64,000 nucleotides of DNA from Sapria himalayana (GCA_029783825.1 JAREIK010000343.1:3701001-3765000), one strand, 5' to 3'. Positions 60,501-64,000 are shown, numbered from the stretch's first letter. The notes: generated from the sequence alone by a model not told the origin. Numbers and translations: made by a program.

Positions 60501-63298
60501 TGGCTCGTGGTTCATTGGCAGGGCCGGCGGTCGGGACGTTATCAAATATCTTAAATATATTTTATATACTATTTAAATTAAAAATAATTTTTAAAAAATT
60601 GCACGCATGTATAGACCAAAATATCAGTAAATACGTATATATATATTACTTAAATTTTATGGGTGTATCAGAAATATCAAGAAAATATCTACAAAAATAT
60701 GAAAAATTATTCAAATTTAATAAAATTGTTTGAAAATTATTAAAAATTATAAAATAAATTAAATATGCTTAGATTATTTTATAATTATAATTGACAGATA
60801 ATTTCTTTAATTTATTATTTTTATTAATCTAAAATGATGATGATGATATATATATATATATATATATAATTTTTAATATTTATATTTTTTATATTTGATT
60901 ATCCAATAATTAAATTAAAAAAGATTTATTTGAAATATTATAATGATGTTTGTATATTTTAGTAATTAATTAAATAAGATATAAAATAAAATAATTTTGA
61001 TTAATTAATTTATTAAAATATTATATTATTAATAATAATGTATTTTAAAAATTTAATATGTATGTACAATCAAATATGTCTAAGTAGCCCAAGTGGGAAA
61101 TGGGTTGTTTTGCAACCCTCATGTCAAGGGTTCAAATCCTACTCTCATCACAAATTCTTTTTTGAGTGGGCGGGCAATAACCATTAGTTCTCTAAATATT
61201 AGCTTGTTCTACTTCTACTAGTTCAATTGGTAAAGCCTGACTGATTTGGTGAATAGTTGGTGGCTAGCCAGGTCTGACTGGATGACTCGGTCCGATTTTT
61301 TTGTCCATGGTATTTCATGCTCTCGCCACATCAAAGATAGTTGCCTGTAGGTTTCTCTAAGTTTCTCTAGGTTCAAACACGTGCTCATCATGATTTTCAT
61401 AAAATTCTTGTAATTTTATTTTCTCCATAGCTACTCGGATGCGTGGTGAACATATCATTTTGTTCAAAGTAAATGCAACTTGTGTCTAGCTATCCATTGT
61501 TAGTTTGATCTTTACCAAAAACAAAACTTGTGTCTTTAAAATGTGAAAATGATGATAGAAATTCACAATATAATCAATATGGAGGTGTCAATTGGGCTGG
61601 GCCGGCACCGAAATTTCCCGTGCTCGGGCTCGTGCCGAGGCCAACCGGGCCTCGTGCCGTGCCTGGCTCGGCACGGTACCGTGGGCCCGATAACACGGTA
61701 CCGTGCCGAAATCAAAATTTTCTTAAAATTAGGGTTACAGGGGCGCCGAAACCTTAATTTTTTTTTAAATTAGGCAGGCCGTGCCGTGGGCCCGTGCCGG
61801 GCTGAACTCCACAAAAACCATGCCGTGCATGGCCCGGCACGAAAGCACGGTCAGACCTGAAAAAAACGTGCCTGGCCGGCCCGGCACGTCCCGTTTGACA
61901 CCTCTATTCTGTCTGCAAATAATATTATACTTGTGGGTTCTTTCATCTCTGTGATAGTATATTTTGTTAGCATGTGCCTAAATTATTTATCAATAACTAG
62001 AAAGCATTTTTTTGGTTGGAAATTGAAAAACAAAATTGTGGAGGGAGCATAGTTTAGCGGTGACTATAGTTGTCGCGGAGTCATACTAAGCATGGATTAG
62101 AAAACCGGCCCAGCTTGCCGGACCGGTCCAACCTTCAGCCGGTCACTGGGTTGGTCTGGTTTTGCCATTTGGGCCTGTATCCCATCAAATCGGGCTCGAA
62201 CCGGTTTGTTTTTAGTGAATCGACTCTTGTTGCACGCCCACTTAGATTTTTTTTTTTTTTTTTTTGATGGTATGCTTGGGATTAGGTTGTACATGCACAT
62301 TAATTTCTTAATTTAAATAATTACTAAAATAAATTTTCAATAAATTAATAAATCCTAATTATTTTTCTATATTTTTAAATTAATTAATTATTAAAATATA
62401 CAATATTTATTATTATATTCCTAATAAATCTTTTTTATATCATTTATATGATATATATATATATATATATCGTTATTTATTTTATGTTATTGAATGTATT
62501 AAATTAAATAAATTATATACTATTTCTGTCTTTAATATAATTTAATATATATTTTAATTATTTTATAAATTTTTAAAGTTTTTTTTTAAATTATTTTAAT
62601 GAATTTTGTATAATTTTTATATTTTTGCTAAGCTCCATTGGGTGCAGATCCCAAACGTTGGGAATGATGAAAAAAAGAATTGCAACGCTGATTCCTCTTC
62701 CCTTTCAACTGCATTCCTATGTTGGTGTTGTTTTCAGATCTAATCTATGGCGTTTGTTGTTTGCGTGCAGTGCACCAGAGTGGAAAGTGCCTACAACTTT
62801 TATATATGGCGTTGATGATTGGATGTCCTATGATGGTGCTCGAGAGGCTCGCTCTCTCATGGATGTTCCATGCGAAATCTTGAGGGTACCCATGGTATGT
62901 ATGCTTTCACCTCGATTGATGAAGAACAGGATGGACTCCATTGACATGTGCATGATGCTTCTATGTTGTTTATTTGAAATCTTGTGGTTTTGGAAGCTCG
63001 TGTTCTTCAACTCCATGCTTGTCTTCTTCTACTCCATGCTTGTCTTCTTCTACTCCATGCTTGTCTTCTTCTACTCCATGCTTCTTATGGTTTTGAAAGC
63101 TTAACTGTTCCATTCTTCACTACCAGCACAATAGTTAGAGGTGTTTTGGATCTGAATCTAAATTTTCAACAGGGAGGACACTTTGTGTTCCTGGACAACC
63201 CGTCTGGTTTCCATTCTGCAGTTTTTCATGGCTGCCGAAGGCTTCTCTCACCTAATCCTGTCGAAGAACTGCTTCCGGAGGGTTTGGCGTCCGTCTGA
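10465..63298 (+). CDS. CGI-58: CGI-58/ABHD5-type alpha/beta hydrolase (probable lysophosphatidate acyltransferase/lipase)
   Basis: Nine exons: 10465-10607, 20478-20714, 38479-38525, 38671-38789, 38875-39032, 58824-58933, 60256-60355, 62771-62894 and 63173-63298. They total 1,164 bases, or 387 residues plus stop; every junction is GT-AG and in phase. The product has HGYGAS (oxyanion-hole region), the nucleophile elbow LLGHSFGGY, an acid-bearing strand IYGVDDWMSYDGA and the C-terminal GGHFVFLDNPSGFHSA, which holds both the catalytic-type His and an HX4D motif. Plant CGI-58 proteins are reported to act in lipid turnover with lysophosphatidic acid acyltransferase and (phospho)lipase activity. The length is slightly below the roughly 400 residues I recall for relatives, mostly at the N-terminus. 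Mobile DNA swells the introns. All conserved blocks are present, so I expect a working gene. Confidence 0.93.
10608..12642. other. Intron 1, proximal part: no recognisable element
   Basis: The first 300 bases are not notably AT-rich and may carry intronic regulatory sequence. From about 11160 to 11560 there are many TTGGCCCGG/GGCATG-like words reminiscent of very degraded family-C termini, but no paired ends. From 11640 on it is plain AT-rich sequence. Confidence 0.45.
12651..13428 (+). mobile_element. Non-autonomous family-A hAT derivative (778 bp)
   Basis: Flanked by perfect 8-bp duplications GGTTGTAG (12643-12650 and 13429-13436). The left end GCTATGTTGCACGG matches the family-A terminus. 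The right subterminal zone (13310-13415) has the CCGTATCCTA...CGTATCC words of the other A end, with more TG/CA substitutions. A G-rich block of GCGAATTGAGGGG repeats (about 12845-13020) and AT-rich filler replace the transposase. Degenerate copies of the A palindrome lie near 12720-12780. It cannot move without a transposase from elsewhere. Confidence 0.88.
13713..14140. mobile_element. Short family-C hAT element (428 bp), GC-rich
   Basis: Starts TAGAGGTGTCAACCGGGCC and ends GGCCCGTTTGACACCTCTA, flanked by a perfect 8-bp duplication TATTTTTG (13705-13712 and 14141-14148). The inside is built of GGCACGG/GCCCGGC words in both orientations. Long open frames through it on both strands are GC artefacts. 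Confidence 0.93.
14149..15354. other. Intron 1, middle: no recognisable element
   Basis: AT-rich sequence without open frames, paired ends or strong repeats that I could see. Confidence 0.4.
15355..17886 (-). pseudogene. Old family-C hAT copy, transposase on the - strand, heavily decayed
   Basis: It begins with a family-C-like end TAGAGATGTTAAATGG at 15355. Read in reverse, 16090-16280 resembles the transposase C-terminus at 31290-31420 (degraded forms of the GATGATGATTCA...GATATTG acidic tail). 17440-17880 matches the order seen at 300-660 and 33480-33860. The segment 16680-16950 is also similar to 27340-27520 plus 28310-28420, showing that the A derivative at 27589 interrupts another copy. 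No frame longer than about 70 residues remains. The copy continues beyond the nested element at 17895-18745. Confidence 0.6.
17895..18745. mobile_element. Family-C hAT element (851 bp) enclosing a family-B element
   Basis: Ends TAGAGGTGTCAACTGGGC and CGTTTGACACCTCTA, flanked by GCTCCACC (17887-17894) and GCCCCACC (18746-18753), an 8-bp duplication with one mismatch. Removing the B element at 18172-18554 leaves about 470 bp, normal for the short C elements here. Confidence 0.88.
18172..18554. mobile_element. Family-B hAT element (383 bp) nested inside the family-C element
   Basis: Left end CATAATTGTGAAAGGCG, right end reading ...TTTTAAAACTATG, close to CATAGTTATGAAAGGCG and AATAACTATG of the copy at 43210-44164. 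The flanks GTTCGGCC (18164-18171) and ATTCGGCC (18555-18562) form an 8-bp duplication with one mismatch. Subterminal GCGCC/AAGGCG words on both sides; no coding content. Confidence 0.82.
18754..19260 (-). pseudogene. Continuation of the old family-C copy
   Basis: Matches, in the same order, the segments 760-980 and 33930-34200 (GTAATGCACTATTTTTTT..., GACATGCCTAAAATTTTTATT...). No coding frame. Confidence 0.5.
19261..20477. other. Intron 1, distal part
   Basis: A purine-only A/G tract lies at about 19315-19370. From 19995 to 20330 there is a GC-richer patch with CATGGGCTCGTGCCC and similar words, possibly a worn-out family-C-like end, but no paired terminus was found. The last 30 bases hold the polypyrimidine tract and AG of exon 2. 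Confidence 0.4.
20478..20714 (+). CDS. CGI-58: Hydrolase exon 2
   Basis: Acceptor TATTCCAG|G, donor GG|GTATGC. Encodes TPCIREQVNIG, the WINTVTF strand, LPTLVMIHGYGASHGFFF and FKVIAIDQLG. The HGYGAS turn supplies the oxyanion hole in alpha/beta hydrolases. Confidence 0.95.
20715..22423. other. Intron 2, proximal part: no recognisable element
   Basis: AT-rich intron sequence with a short TA run at about 21437-21454. Nothing coding or clearly repetitive was seen. Confidence 0.45.
22432..22857. mobile_element. Short family-C hAT element (426 bp), GC-rich
   Basis: Ends TAGAGGTGTCAAATGTGCC and GGCCCGTTTGACACCTCTA, flanked by a perfect 8-bp duplication GTTGAACT (22424-22431 and 22858-22865). Its interior closely resembles 13713-14140, including the AAAAAAGA/CCGTGGGTCGGGTC centre. 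Confidence 0.94.
22866..24355. other. Intron 2 sequence with a left-end fragment of a family-B element
   Basis: At 23582 a B-type end CATAGTTATTAAGGGAGTG is followed by CTTAAAGCCCGGCGCGACC..., as in 25773 and 43210. No right end was identified, so this is a truncated or unpaired copy. The rest is unassigned. Confidence 0.5.
24356..25250. repeat. Decayed family-C-like sequences
   Basis: Two family-C-like ends occur, TAGAGATGGTAAGTGGG at 24356 and TAGAAGTGTCAAAAGGGC at 25054, each followed by CATGACNCG/GGCATG-rich sequence. Right ends were not found. Probably worn copies in which CpG has decayed to TG/CA. Confidence 0.45.
25773..27110 (+). mobile_element. Chimeric hAT: family-B left end, family-A leader and end, family-B transposase tail
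   Basis: 25773-25850 is a B terminus (CATAGTTATGAAAGGCGCGCC, as at 43210). About 25900-26460 matches the 5' leader of the family-A transposase, including the ACCTAAGGTAA splice donor and the first codons ATGAGTTGTAAT at 26453. 26480-26637 matches the reverse complement of the left end of the A element at 991. From 26637 a hAT transposase segment begins (EIIDRR, LLHSAGYFL, then DLTWGDVARASGAEELR) and an acidic C-terminus, shared almost word for word with 43540-43880. The right end was not located. Either an A deletion derivative jumped into a B element or the two recombined. Confidence 0.65.
26637..27101 (+). pseudogene. Family-B hAT transposase C-terminal fragment
   Basis: Reads KKAKEIIIKSFNENEEKYRE, EIIDRRQEVQLYRLLHSAGY, a frame change near 26770, then GRMEDEGVAEDY, DLTWGDVARASGAEELRVY and a Ser/Lys-rich then Asp/Glu-rich tail ending FLDLDVDT. 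This is the usual hAT order between the RNase-H-like and C-terminal parts, but the catalytic core is absent and a frameshift and a stop (TAA near 26994) interrupt it. Not functional. Confidence 0.8.
27320..28636 (-). pseudogene. Family-C hAT remnant split by a family-A derivative
   Basis: 27340-27540 and 28300-28420 together match 16680-16950, and 28540-28636 resembles 1-120 (the antisense of TGTGAATCTTAAGAAG). The segment in between is the A derivative. Confidence 0.5.
27589..28298 (+). mobile_element. Non-autonomous family-A hAT derivative (about 710 bp)
   Basis: The left zone has ACACGTGGACACGGTACGGATAC and ACGTGGTGTATCG words, and the right zone has GCCGTATCCTAG...GTCCGTGCTTCTTA, as in 12651-13428. 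A palindrome-like GATACTCCACGTGGCGTATC lies near 27790, with G-runs near 27865-27940. The flanks GTATAGTC and GTATAAGA match at only five leading bases, so the exact ends are tentative. Confidence 0.75.
28637..28857. repeat. Left part of a worn family-C-like element hosting the next insertion
   Basis: Begins TAGAGTTGTAAATTGGCGCG and contains CTAGGCAGACTCATTCCTAACATGCC, also present at 15515-15550. The matching right part may be 32080-32351, which ends CCATTTGATACCTTTA. No target duplication survives. Confidence 0.45.
28858..32079 (+). mobile_element. Full-length family-C hAT element (3,222 bp), decayed
   Basis: Starts TAGAGATGTCAAACGGCC, ends CCGGCTCATTTGACACCTCTA, and is flanked by perfect 8-bp repeats CATAGGTG (28850-28857 and 32080-32087). 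The ends carry the same GGCACG/GCCCGG words as the short C elements, while the middle is an AT-rich transposase gene. It therefore links the GC-rich short elements to a transposase type. Coding decay makes it inactive. Confidence 0.92.
29690..31419 (+). pseudogene. Family-C hAT transposase pseudogene (BED finger to hATC)
   Basis: Scattered frames give, in order: a BED-like finger with lost cysteine (EWTQCKYYKKIL, then HFKRYVEHYTKKYAALDFRQ), SDIWNSHNDTSYACLIAHYV, a NITFDNVINNG segment equivalent to the second catalytic-Asp region, CHVINLIVQAEMK, and the C-terminal MISDRKSRLCPDIIEALVCM with a KDWEDLI end and an acidic tail. This order is that of RICESLEEPER/Ac-like plant hAT proteins. Many stops and frameshifts intervene, so it makes no protein. 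Confidence 0.85.
32080..32351. repeat. Right part of a worn family-C-like element
   Basis: Ends TGGTCCATTTGATACCTTTA at about 32351 after sequence rich in GGTCATG/GGCACG. Probably the other half of 28637-28857. Confidence 0.4.
32640..32850. repeat. Cluster of GGAGCTC palindromic words
   Basis: About 12 GAGCT motifs occur within 180 bp, with repeated TGATGGAGCTC and GAGCTCCATCA units in both orientations, able to form local hairpins. It lies in a stretch (about 32590-33440) with weak family-B-like end words (GCCTTGATGCGCACCTC, TTACGTCTTAATGTCTCGAGGC). Confidence 0.6.
33450..34887 (-). pseudogene. Family-C hAT remnant (reverse)
   Basis: 33480-34180 follows 300-960 closely in order and orientation (GTCATCATGAGGAT, GAACGTCACAGACATCACT, ATCTAATACATCATATTTTT). 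An outer end may be CACTTGATACCTTTGGG near 35478, after the nested short element at 34896-35323. No coding frame. Confidence 0.55.
34896..35323. mobile_element. Short family-C hAT element (428 bp)
   Basis: Ends TAGATGTGTCAAATGGGC and GCCCGTTTGACACATGTA with a perfect 8-bp duplication GTCGTGCC (34888-34895 and 35324-35331). It is more diverged inside than the other copies. Confidence 0.9.
35540..37560 (+). pseudogene. Family-C hAT transposase remnant (forward)
   Basis: Ordered similarity to 29590-31430: a degraded SDI...ACLIAHYV region near 36090-36180, a GNVI-type region near 36290-36420, and a C-terminal DRRLKLxxNIIxxLVCLKNG-like piece near 37335-37400 followed by an acidic GATGATGAT tail near 37450-37530. 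Dense stops and indels. Confidence 0.6.
37561..38478. other. Intron 2, distal part: no recognisable element
   Basis: AT-rich, with a short GC-richer patch around 37890-38000 (CCGACATGACCCAG...CAATCGGGCCATAAGG) that may be a worn family-C terminus. Confidence 0.4.
38479..38525 (+). CDS. CGI-58: Hydrolase exon 3 (47-bp microexon)
   Basis: Encodes WGGSSRPDFTCRSTV. The acceptor is CCTTGTAG|T, where T completes the Gly codon GG|T, and the donor is GTAG|GTCAGT. Found by phase and by the conserved WGGSSRP block, since no long open frame marks it. It joins exon 4 so that STVETEAWF keeps the family spacing. Confidence 0.9.
38671..38789 (+). CDS. CGI-58: Hydrolase exon 4 (nucleophile elbow)
   Basis: Encodes ETEAWFIDSFEEWRKKKNLS followed by FVLLGHSFGGYVAAKYALK, with the GXSXG serine. 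Acceptor TAATATAG|AA, donor AAG|GTAATA. The flanking introns are short (145 and 85 bp). Confidence 0.96.
38875..39032 (+). CDS. CGI-58: Hydrolase exon 5
   Basis: Acceptor CTTGCAG|TAT, donor ATCAG|GTTGAA. Encodes YPEHVQHLILVGPAGF, then RATWKGAILNHLWESNFTPQ, the lid-proximal region of the family. Confidence 0.95.
39211..39280. repeat. (CA)n microsatellite with TA tail
   Basis: About 55 bp of ACAC repeats interrupted once by ATAT, ending in TATATATGTATGT. Confidence 0.95.
39281..40540. other. Intron 5, proximal part: unassigned nuclear-type sequence
   Basis: AT-rich to about 40330, then more balanced. No coding similarity. The left limit of the mitochondrial-like block lies somewhere at 40250-40560. 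Confidence 0.4.
43015..43209 (+). pseudogene. Possible Ty1/copia gag fragment
   Basis: An open frame reads LAYHAWIQTDHSVRSWLHVI and later HDVWLALEHWFLDQ, resembling the copia Gag signature in which a W..QD..I.SWL segment is followed by (R/E)(D/E)VWLALE. The family-B hAT element interrupts it at 43210, and I did not recognise gag in the continuation after 44165. Confidence 0.45.
43210..44164 (+). mobile_element. Family-B hAT deletion derivative (955 bp) with 8-bp target duplication
   Basis: Ends CATAGTTATGAAAGGTGCG and CGCCTTAAATAACTATG, flanked by perfect GATCAAAC repeats (43202-43209 and 44165-44172). Subterminal GCGCC/AGGCG words are abundant. A 29-bp unit (CGTCGACTTCCAGTTTTGGCGGTGG core) is repeated about three times at 43317-43405. 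The rest carries the C-terminal part of a transposase frame; the catalytic core is deleted. Confidence 0.93.
43405..43882 (+). pseudogene. Family-B hAT transposase C-terminal fragment
   Basis: Reads IDDKIHLNDLVYIKYNRTLM, RHTIDLIILKEINDSDEWL, MGRMKDECVAEDD, then DLT-stop-GDVARASGTEELR and an acidic tail ending FLDLDLDVD. TGA replaces the Trp codon of DLTWGDVARAS at about 43617, and there is another stop in the tail. The near-identical copy at 26770-27101 keeps that Trp. Confidence 0.82.
45823..45851. repeat. (CA)n microsatellite
   Basis: A pure CA run of about 28 bases inside the mitochondrial-like block. Confidence 0.95.
46195..46530. mobile_element. Short family-C hAT element (336 bp) inside the mitochondrial-like block
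   Basis: Ends TAGAGGTGTCAAATGTGCC and CCGGTTGACACCTCTA with a perfect 8-bp duplication GGTAGAAT (46187-46194 and 46531-46538). Its centre carries TAAATTAATAAAAAATTAGGG, unlike 13713 and 22432 but like 61580-61906, so at least two sub-types exist. Confidence 0.93.
49150..49690 (-). pseudogene. Broken family-B DNA polymerase of mitochondrial linear-plasmid type
   Basis: Read on the - strand from about 49690: a disrupted motif-A area (TDVKN, then VVYPHIMKEYPMLGGVPVW), EGQDLDNLFGFMEAYVVCPP, an in-frame TAG near 49514, KKILLFPIGNFVGVYYSEEL, KYACNIGYQIIPMRGYTFEK, a frameshift near 49330, then NDAMSYIYKILMNSLYGRFG ending INPKYQISKV. The KILMNSLYGRFGINP segment is motif B (Kx3NSxYG) of protein-primed family-B polymerases, as carried by plant mitochondrial linear plasmids and integrated in mitochondrial genomes. 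Exonuclease and C-terminal YxDTDS parts were not found. Non-functional. Confidence 0.85.
49939..49977. repeat. (TA)n microsatellite
   Basis: A TA run of about 24 bases followed by CGTATGTATGTAT. Confidence 0.9.
51340..51530. repeat. Cluster of GATATATCGG motifs
   Basis: GATATATCG or one-mismatch forms occur about eight times in 190 bp in irregular spacing, some as part of TTATGGATATATCG. GATATATC is itself palindromic. Possibly a worn short transposon with a GATATATCG-rich terminus; no ends were identified. Confidence 0.65.
51795..52085 (+). pseudogene. Ty1/copia gag-pol fragment around the protease
   Basis: The frame includes SSKLPAWLFYIYIGATHHMI, matching the copia protease neighbourhood W(F/L)xDTGATHHMT, followed by PYQGKSF and LVITPHSLSL. 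The aspartate of the D-T/S-G active site is replaced (YIG), and the frame closes at 52085. Text to about 52700 may be more of the same polyprotein but is too broken to assign. Inactive. Confidence 0.7.
53850..53881. repeat. (TA)n microsatellite
   Basis: A pure TA run of about 32 bases. Confidence 0.95.
55542..55925. mobile_element. Short family-C hAT element (384 bp) inside the mitochondrial-like block
   Basis: Ends TAGAGGTGTCAACCGGGC and CGTTTGACACCTCTA with a perfect 8-bp duplication TTCCCTCG (55534-55541 and 55926-55933). The interior resembles 13713-14140 (GTGAGCCCAACCCCACGATG core). Confidence 0.94.
56907..57458. mobile_element. Probable solo LTR (552 bp)
   Basis: Starts TGTTGGGC and ends ATACAGCA (TG...CA), flanked by a 5-bp direct repeat ATAAA (56902-56906 and 57459-57463), as LTR retrotransposon insertion gives. 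It contains the AATAACGTGGTTCG word often seen in plant copia LTRs. No internal region or second LTR is present, so recombination has removed the rest. The AT-rich flank makes a chance ATAAA match possible. Confidence 0.65.
57474..57503. repeat. (TA)n microsatellite
   Basis: A TA run of about 30 bases just downstream of the solo LTR. Confidence 0.95.
57504..58823. other. Intron 5, distal part
   Basis: 57510-57605 looks like a right-end fragment of a family-B element (ACTCCTCAAGGCACT ... GTGCCTTGTATCTCAAATAACCATG) without a partner. A poly-A tract lies near 58185-58204. The 58380-58740 stretch is less AT-rich but has no recognised coding similarity. Confidence 0.45.
58824..58933 (+). CDS. CGI-58: Hydrolase exon 6
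   Basis: Lies 19.8 kb beyond exon 5. Acceptor TTACCCAG|A, where the A completes AG|A (Arg), and donor TTTTCAG|GTGATG. Encodes GMGPWGPDLVRHYTKARF and EVLTNEECKLFS. Recognised from the conserved GPWGP block and confirmed by phase on both sides. Confidence 0.9.
59058..60029. repeat. Three tandem copies of a terminal-inverted-repeat unit separated by (CA)n
   Basis: Units 59058-59382, 59401-59706 and 59723-60029 each start AGGGCTGTAACC(G/A)AGCCGAG and end near CTCGGCTC(G/T)GTTACAACCCT, an inverted repeat of the start. Insides carry matching GAGCCGAGC, GCTCGTGAACAAGC and CATTTTGAGGCTCGTAAG words. CA runs precede, separate and follow the units (about 59038-59056, 59384-59400, 59707-59722, 60030-60053). 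Within unit 1 the segment AAGTTAAATGAGCCGAGCCCGAATATC is itself duplicated. It looks like one short transposon inserted in a CA repeat and then amplified with it. It fills most of intron 6. Confidence 0.92.
60256..60355 (+). CDS. CGI-58: Hydrolase exon 7
   Basis: Acceptor TATTGTAG|AT, donor AGAAG|GTTTGA. Encodes DYLYHTLAAKSSGELCLKYI then FSFGAFPRMPLLR. The first Asp is completed by the G that ends exon 6, and the last codon is finished by exon 8 (AG|T, Ser). Confidence 0.92.
61076..61155 (+). repeat. tRNA-derived (SINE-like) promoter remnant
   Basis: TAGCCCAAGTGG at 61085-61096 fits an RNA polymerase III A box and GGTTCAAATCC at 61129-61139 fits a B box, with tRNA-like spacing (about 33 bases between). 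The flanks do not pair as an acceptor stem, so it is not a tRNA gene. A second A-box-like TAGTTCAATTGG lies at 61219-61230. SINE identity is inferred. Confidence 0.5.
61580..61906. mobile_element. Short family-C hAT element (about 327 bp)
   Basis: Ends TGGAGGTGTCAATTGGGC and GTCCCGTTTGACACCTCTA, with AAAATTAGGGTTAC and TTAAATTAG in the centre as in 46195-46530. No target duplication is visible (AATCAATA against TTCTGTCT), so a flank has changed or the element recombined. Confidence 0.82.
62771..62894 (+). CDS. CGI-58: Hydrolase exon 8
   Basis: Acceptor GCGTGCAG|T, donor CCCATG|GTATGT. Encodes APEWKVPTTFIYGVDDWM and ARSLMDVPCEILRVPM, containing the probable catalytic acid. The residue before GGH is Met, where the relatives I know have Gln. 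Confidence 0.94.
63011..63084. repeat. 21-bp minisatellite in intron 8
   Basis: CTCCATGCTTGTCTTCTTCTA is repeated exactly three times (63011-63073) with a partial fourth copy. It is pyrimidine-rich and lies about 90 bp upstream of the last exon. The leucine-rich frame across it is an artefact. Confidence 0.95.
63173..63298 (+). CDS. CGI-58: Hydrolase exon 9 (HX4D and stop)
   Basis: Acceptor TTCAACAG|GGA. Encodes GGHFVFLDNPSGFHSAVF and ends LLPEGLASV at TGA 63296-63298. His and Asp of HFVFLD form the HX4D acyltransferase-type motif, and the His also fits the hydrolase triad. Confidence 0.95.
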   Translation, partial: GGHFVFLDNPSGFHSAVFHGCRRLLSPNPVEELLPEGLASV

Positions 63299-63700
63299 GA
63301 AACAGCCATGGCCGGCACCTTCATTTTTTCATTGTATTATGTTGTTTGTTTTCTATTTGAAATCTCATTGATGAATCGACATTTCCAAATTTCGTGGTGT
63401 AATGTTCTGTGCGGGTGTGTGCATGCTTTAAATTGATACAAGATTGTCTTCTCTCTTCCCTTAGGGTTTCGTGCATTTATTTATGCGATTTTTACTCTGA
63501 GTTTTCTTCGGGTTTTATTAATGTTCTTTGTGATGGAGAAGGATCTGCTACTTGTTCAAACGTTAATTGCGCTGCATCTTGTAAAAACAAAGAAGAAGAA
63601 GAAAAAAGAATCGTCAAAGTTTTGTTCTAATTCGCGTCGCAAGTTTGGGCTCTCGATTTAGGTTTTCGCATGAAGTGGAGAAACTGGTAATAAAATTGGA
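63299..63700 (+). other. 3' flank and probable 3' UTR of the hydrolase gene
   Basis: Follows the TGA of exon 9. A canonical AATAAA was not found close downstream. A purine-rich AAGAAGAAGAAGAAAAAAG tract lies near 63590-63608. Confidence 0.45.
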
Positions 63701-64000
63701 ATGGATTGGAAGCAGGAGAGAAGGGCGGATGTGGCCCAGCCCGTGCTGATTTCTCGGCAGTACGATAAAAATGGAAAGTTGTATAAAGATGCTCGTAACG
63801 TAGATCTGTGCGGAAGAGTCGTTGAAATTTATCGACGCCGCGATTTCTGCGTCCTGGAGAATCAATTTCTTCCTCTTTTCTTTCCACCGCTGGGCACGTG
63901 AGTCGTTTTTCTGTCCGCGTTGAATAATCTGAAACAGCTAGGGTTCCTGGTGGCGAAGAGTTTGCAGACAACACGGCGGCGCCAAGAAAAGCAGGTCCTC
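63701..64000 (+). other. Possible first exon of a downstream gene, unrecognised
   Basis: GC content rises and a frame opens at ATG 63701 with ERRADVAQPVLISRQYDKNG and DLCGRVVEIYRRRDF, followed by GGGCAC|GTGAGT, a good splice donor near 63899. A long frame on the - strand (from 63974) overlaps it. I recognise no family for either. The window ends before more can be read. Confidence 0.3.

Larger units (their letters stand above)
60356..62770. other. Intron 7
   Basis: AT-rich from 60540 to 61080, with TA runs at about 60849-60868 and 62450-62471, then a tRNA-derived-looking segment, a short C element, a T-rich tract near 62249-62266, and AT-rich sequence up to exon 8. Confidence 0.6.

Noticed and set aside
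61085..61150. Functional tRNA gene
   Set aside because: A and B boxes are present but the flanking bases cannot form an acceptor stem and no sound anticodon stem was found.
61572..61914. Target duplication for the C element at 61580
   Set aside because: The flanking octamers AATCAATA and TTCTGTCT do not match.
62984..63104. Leucine- and Phe-rich repeat protein (HACLLLL / FYSMLVF)
   Set aside because: Two readings of the 21-bp minisatellite in intron 8.

Overview
This is nuclear DNA of a flowering plant, most likely a monocot with a large, transposon-rich genome. The evidence is two spliced, plant-type protein genes with GT-AG introns, very AT-rich introns full of hAT DNA transposons, LTR-retrotransposon debris, and a block that looks like mitochondrial DNA. 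The species cannot be fixed from the sequence.

Two protein genes are supported, both on the + strand. The first (7159-8751, 5' end not found) encodes the end of a TFIIS N-terminal (LW) domain, a low-complexity middle and a C-terminal domain resembling the Set2-Rpb1-interacting (SRI) fold; it looks like a transcription-elongation accessory protein. About 1.7 kb downstream starts a CGI-58/ABHD5-type alpha/beta hydrolase (10465-63298). I could join it across nine exons with matching phases into a 387-residue frame that keeps the GHSFG nucleophile elbow and the HX4D motif. Its 1,164 coding bases are spread over 52.8 kb; introns 1, 2 and 5 are about 9.9, 17.8 and 19.8 kb.

Nearly everything else is mobile DNA. 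Three hAT families (called A, B and C here) are nested in each other. Family A has a complete copy at 991-4843 with an 8-bp target duplication, matching ends, and a three-exon transposase that reads 711 residues without a stop. Shorter A derivatives lie at 12651-13428 and about 27589-28298. Family C has an old transposase-bearing copy at 28858-32079 and seven short GC-rich relatives (336-851 bp), six of them with clear 8-bp duplications. Family B has a 955-bp copy at 43210-44164, a 383-bp copy nested inside a C element, and a chimera with family A at about 25773-27110. A solo LTR (56907-57458), a triplicated terminal-inverted-repeat unit in CA repeats (59058-60029) and several older remnants make up the rest.

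Intron 5 also holds roughly 16 kb (about 40.5-56.8 kb) of a different base texture. It contains a broken family-B DNA polymerase of the kind carried by plant mitochondrial linear plasmids, so I read this stretch as mitochondrial DNA moved into the nucleus and later hit by hAT elements.

No CRISPR array, rRNA gene or convincing functional tRNA gene was seen.
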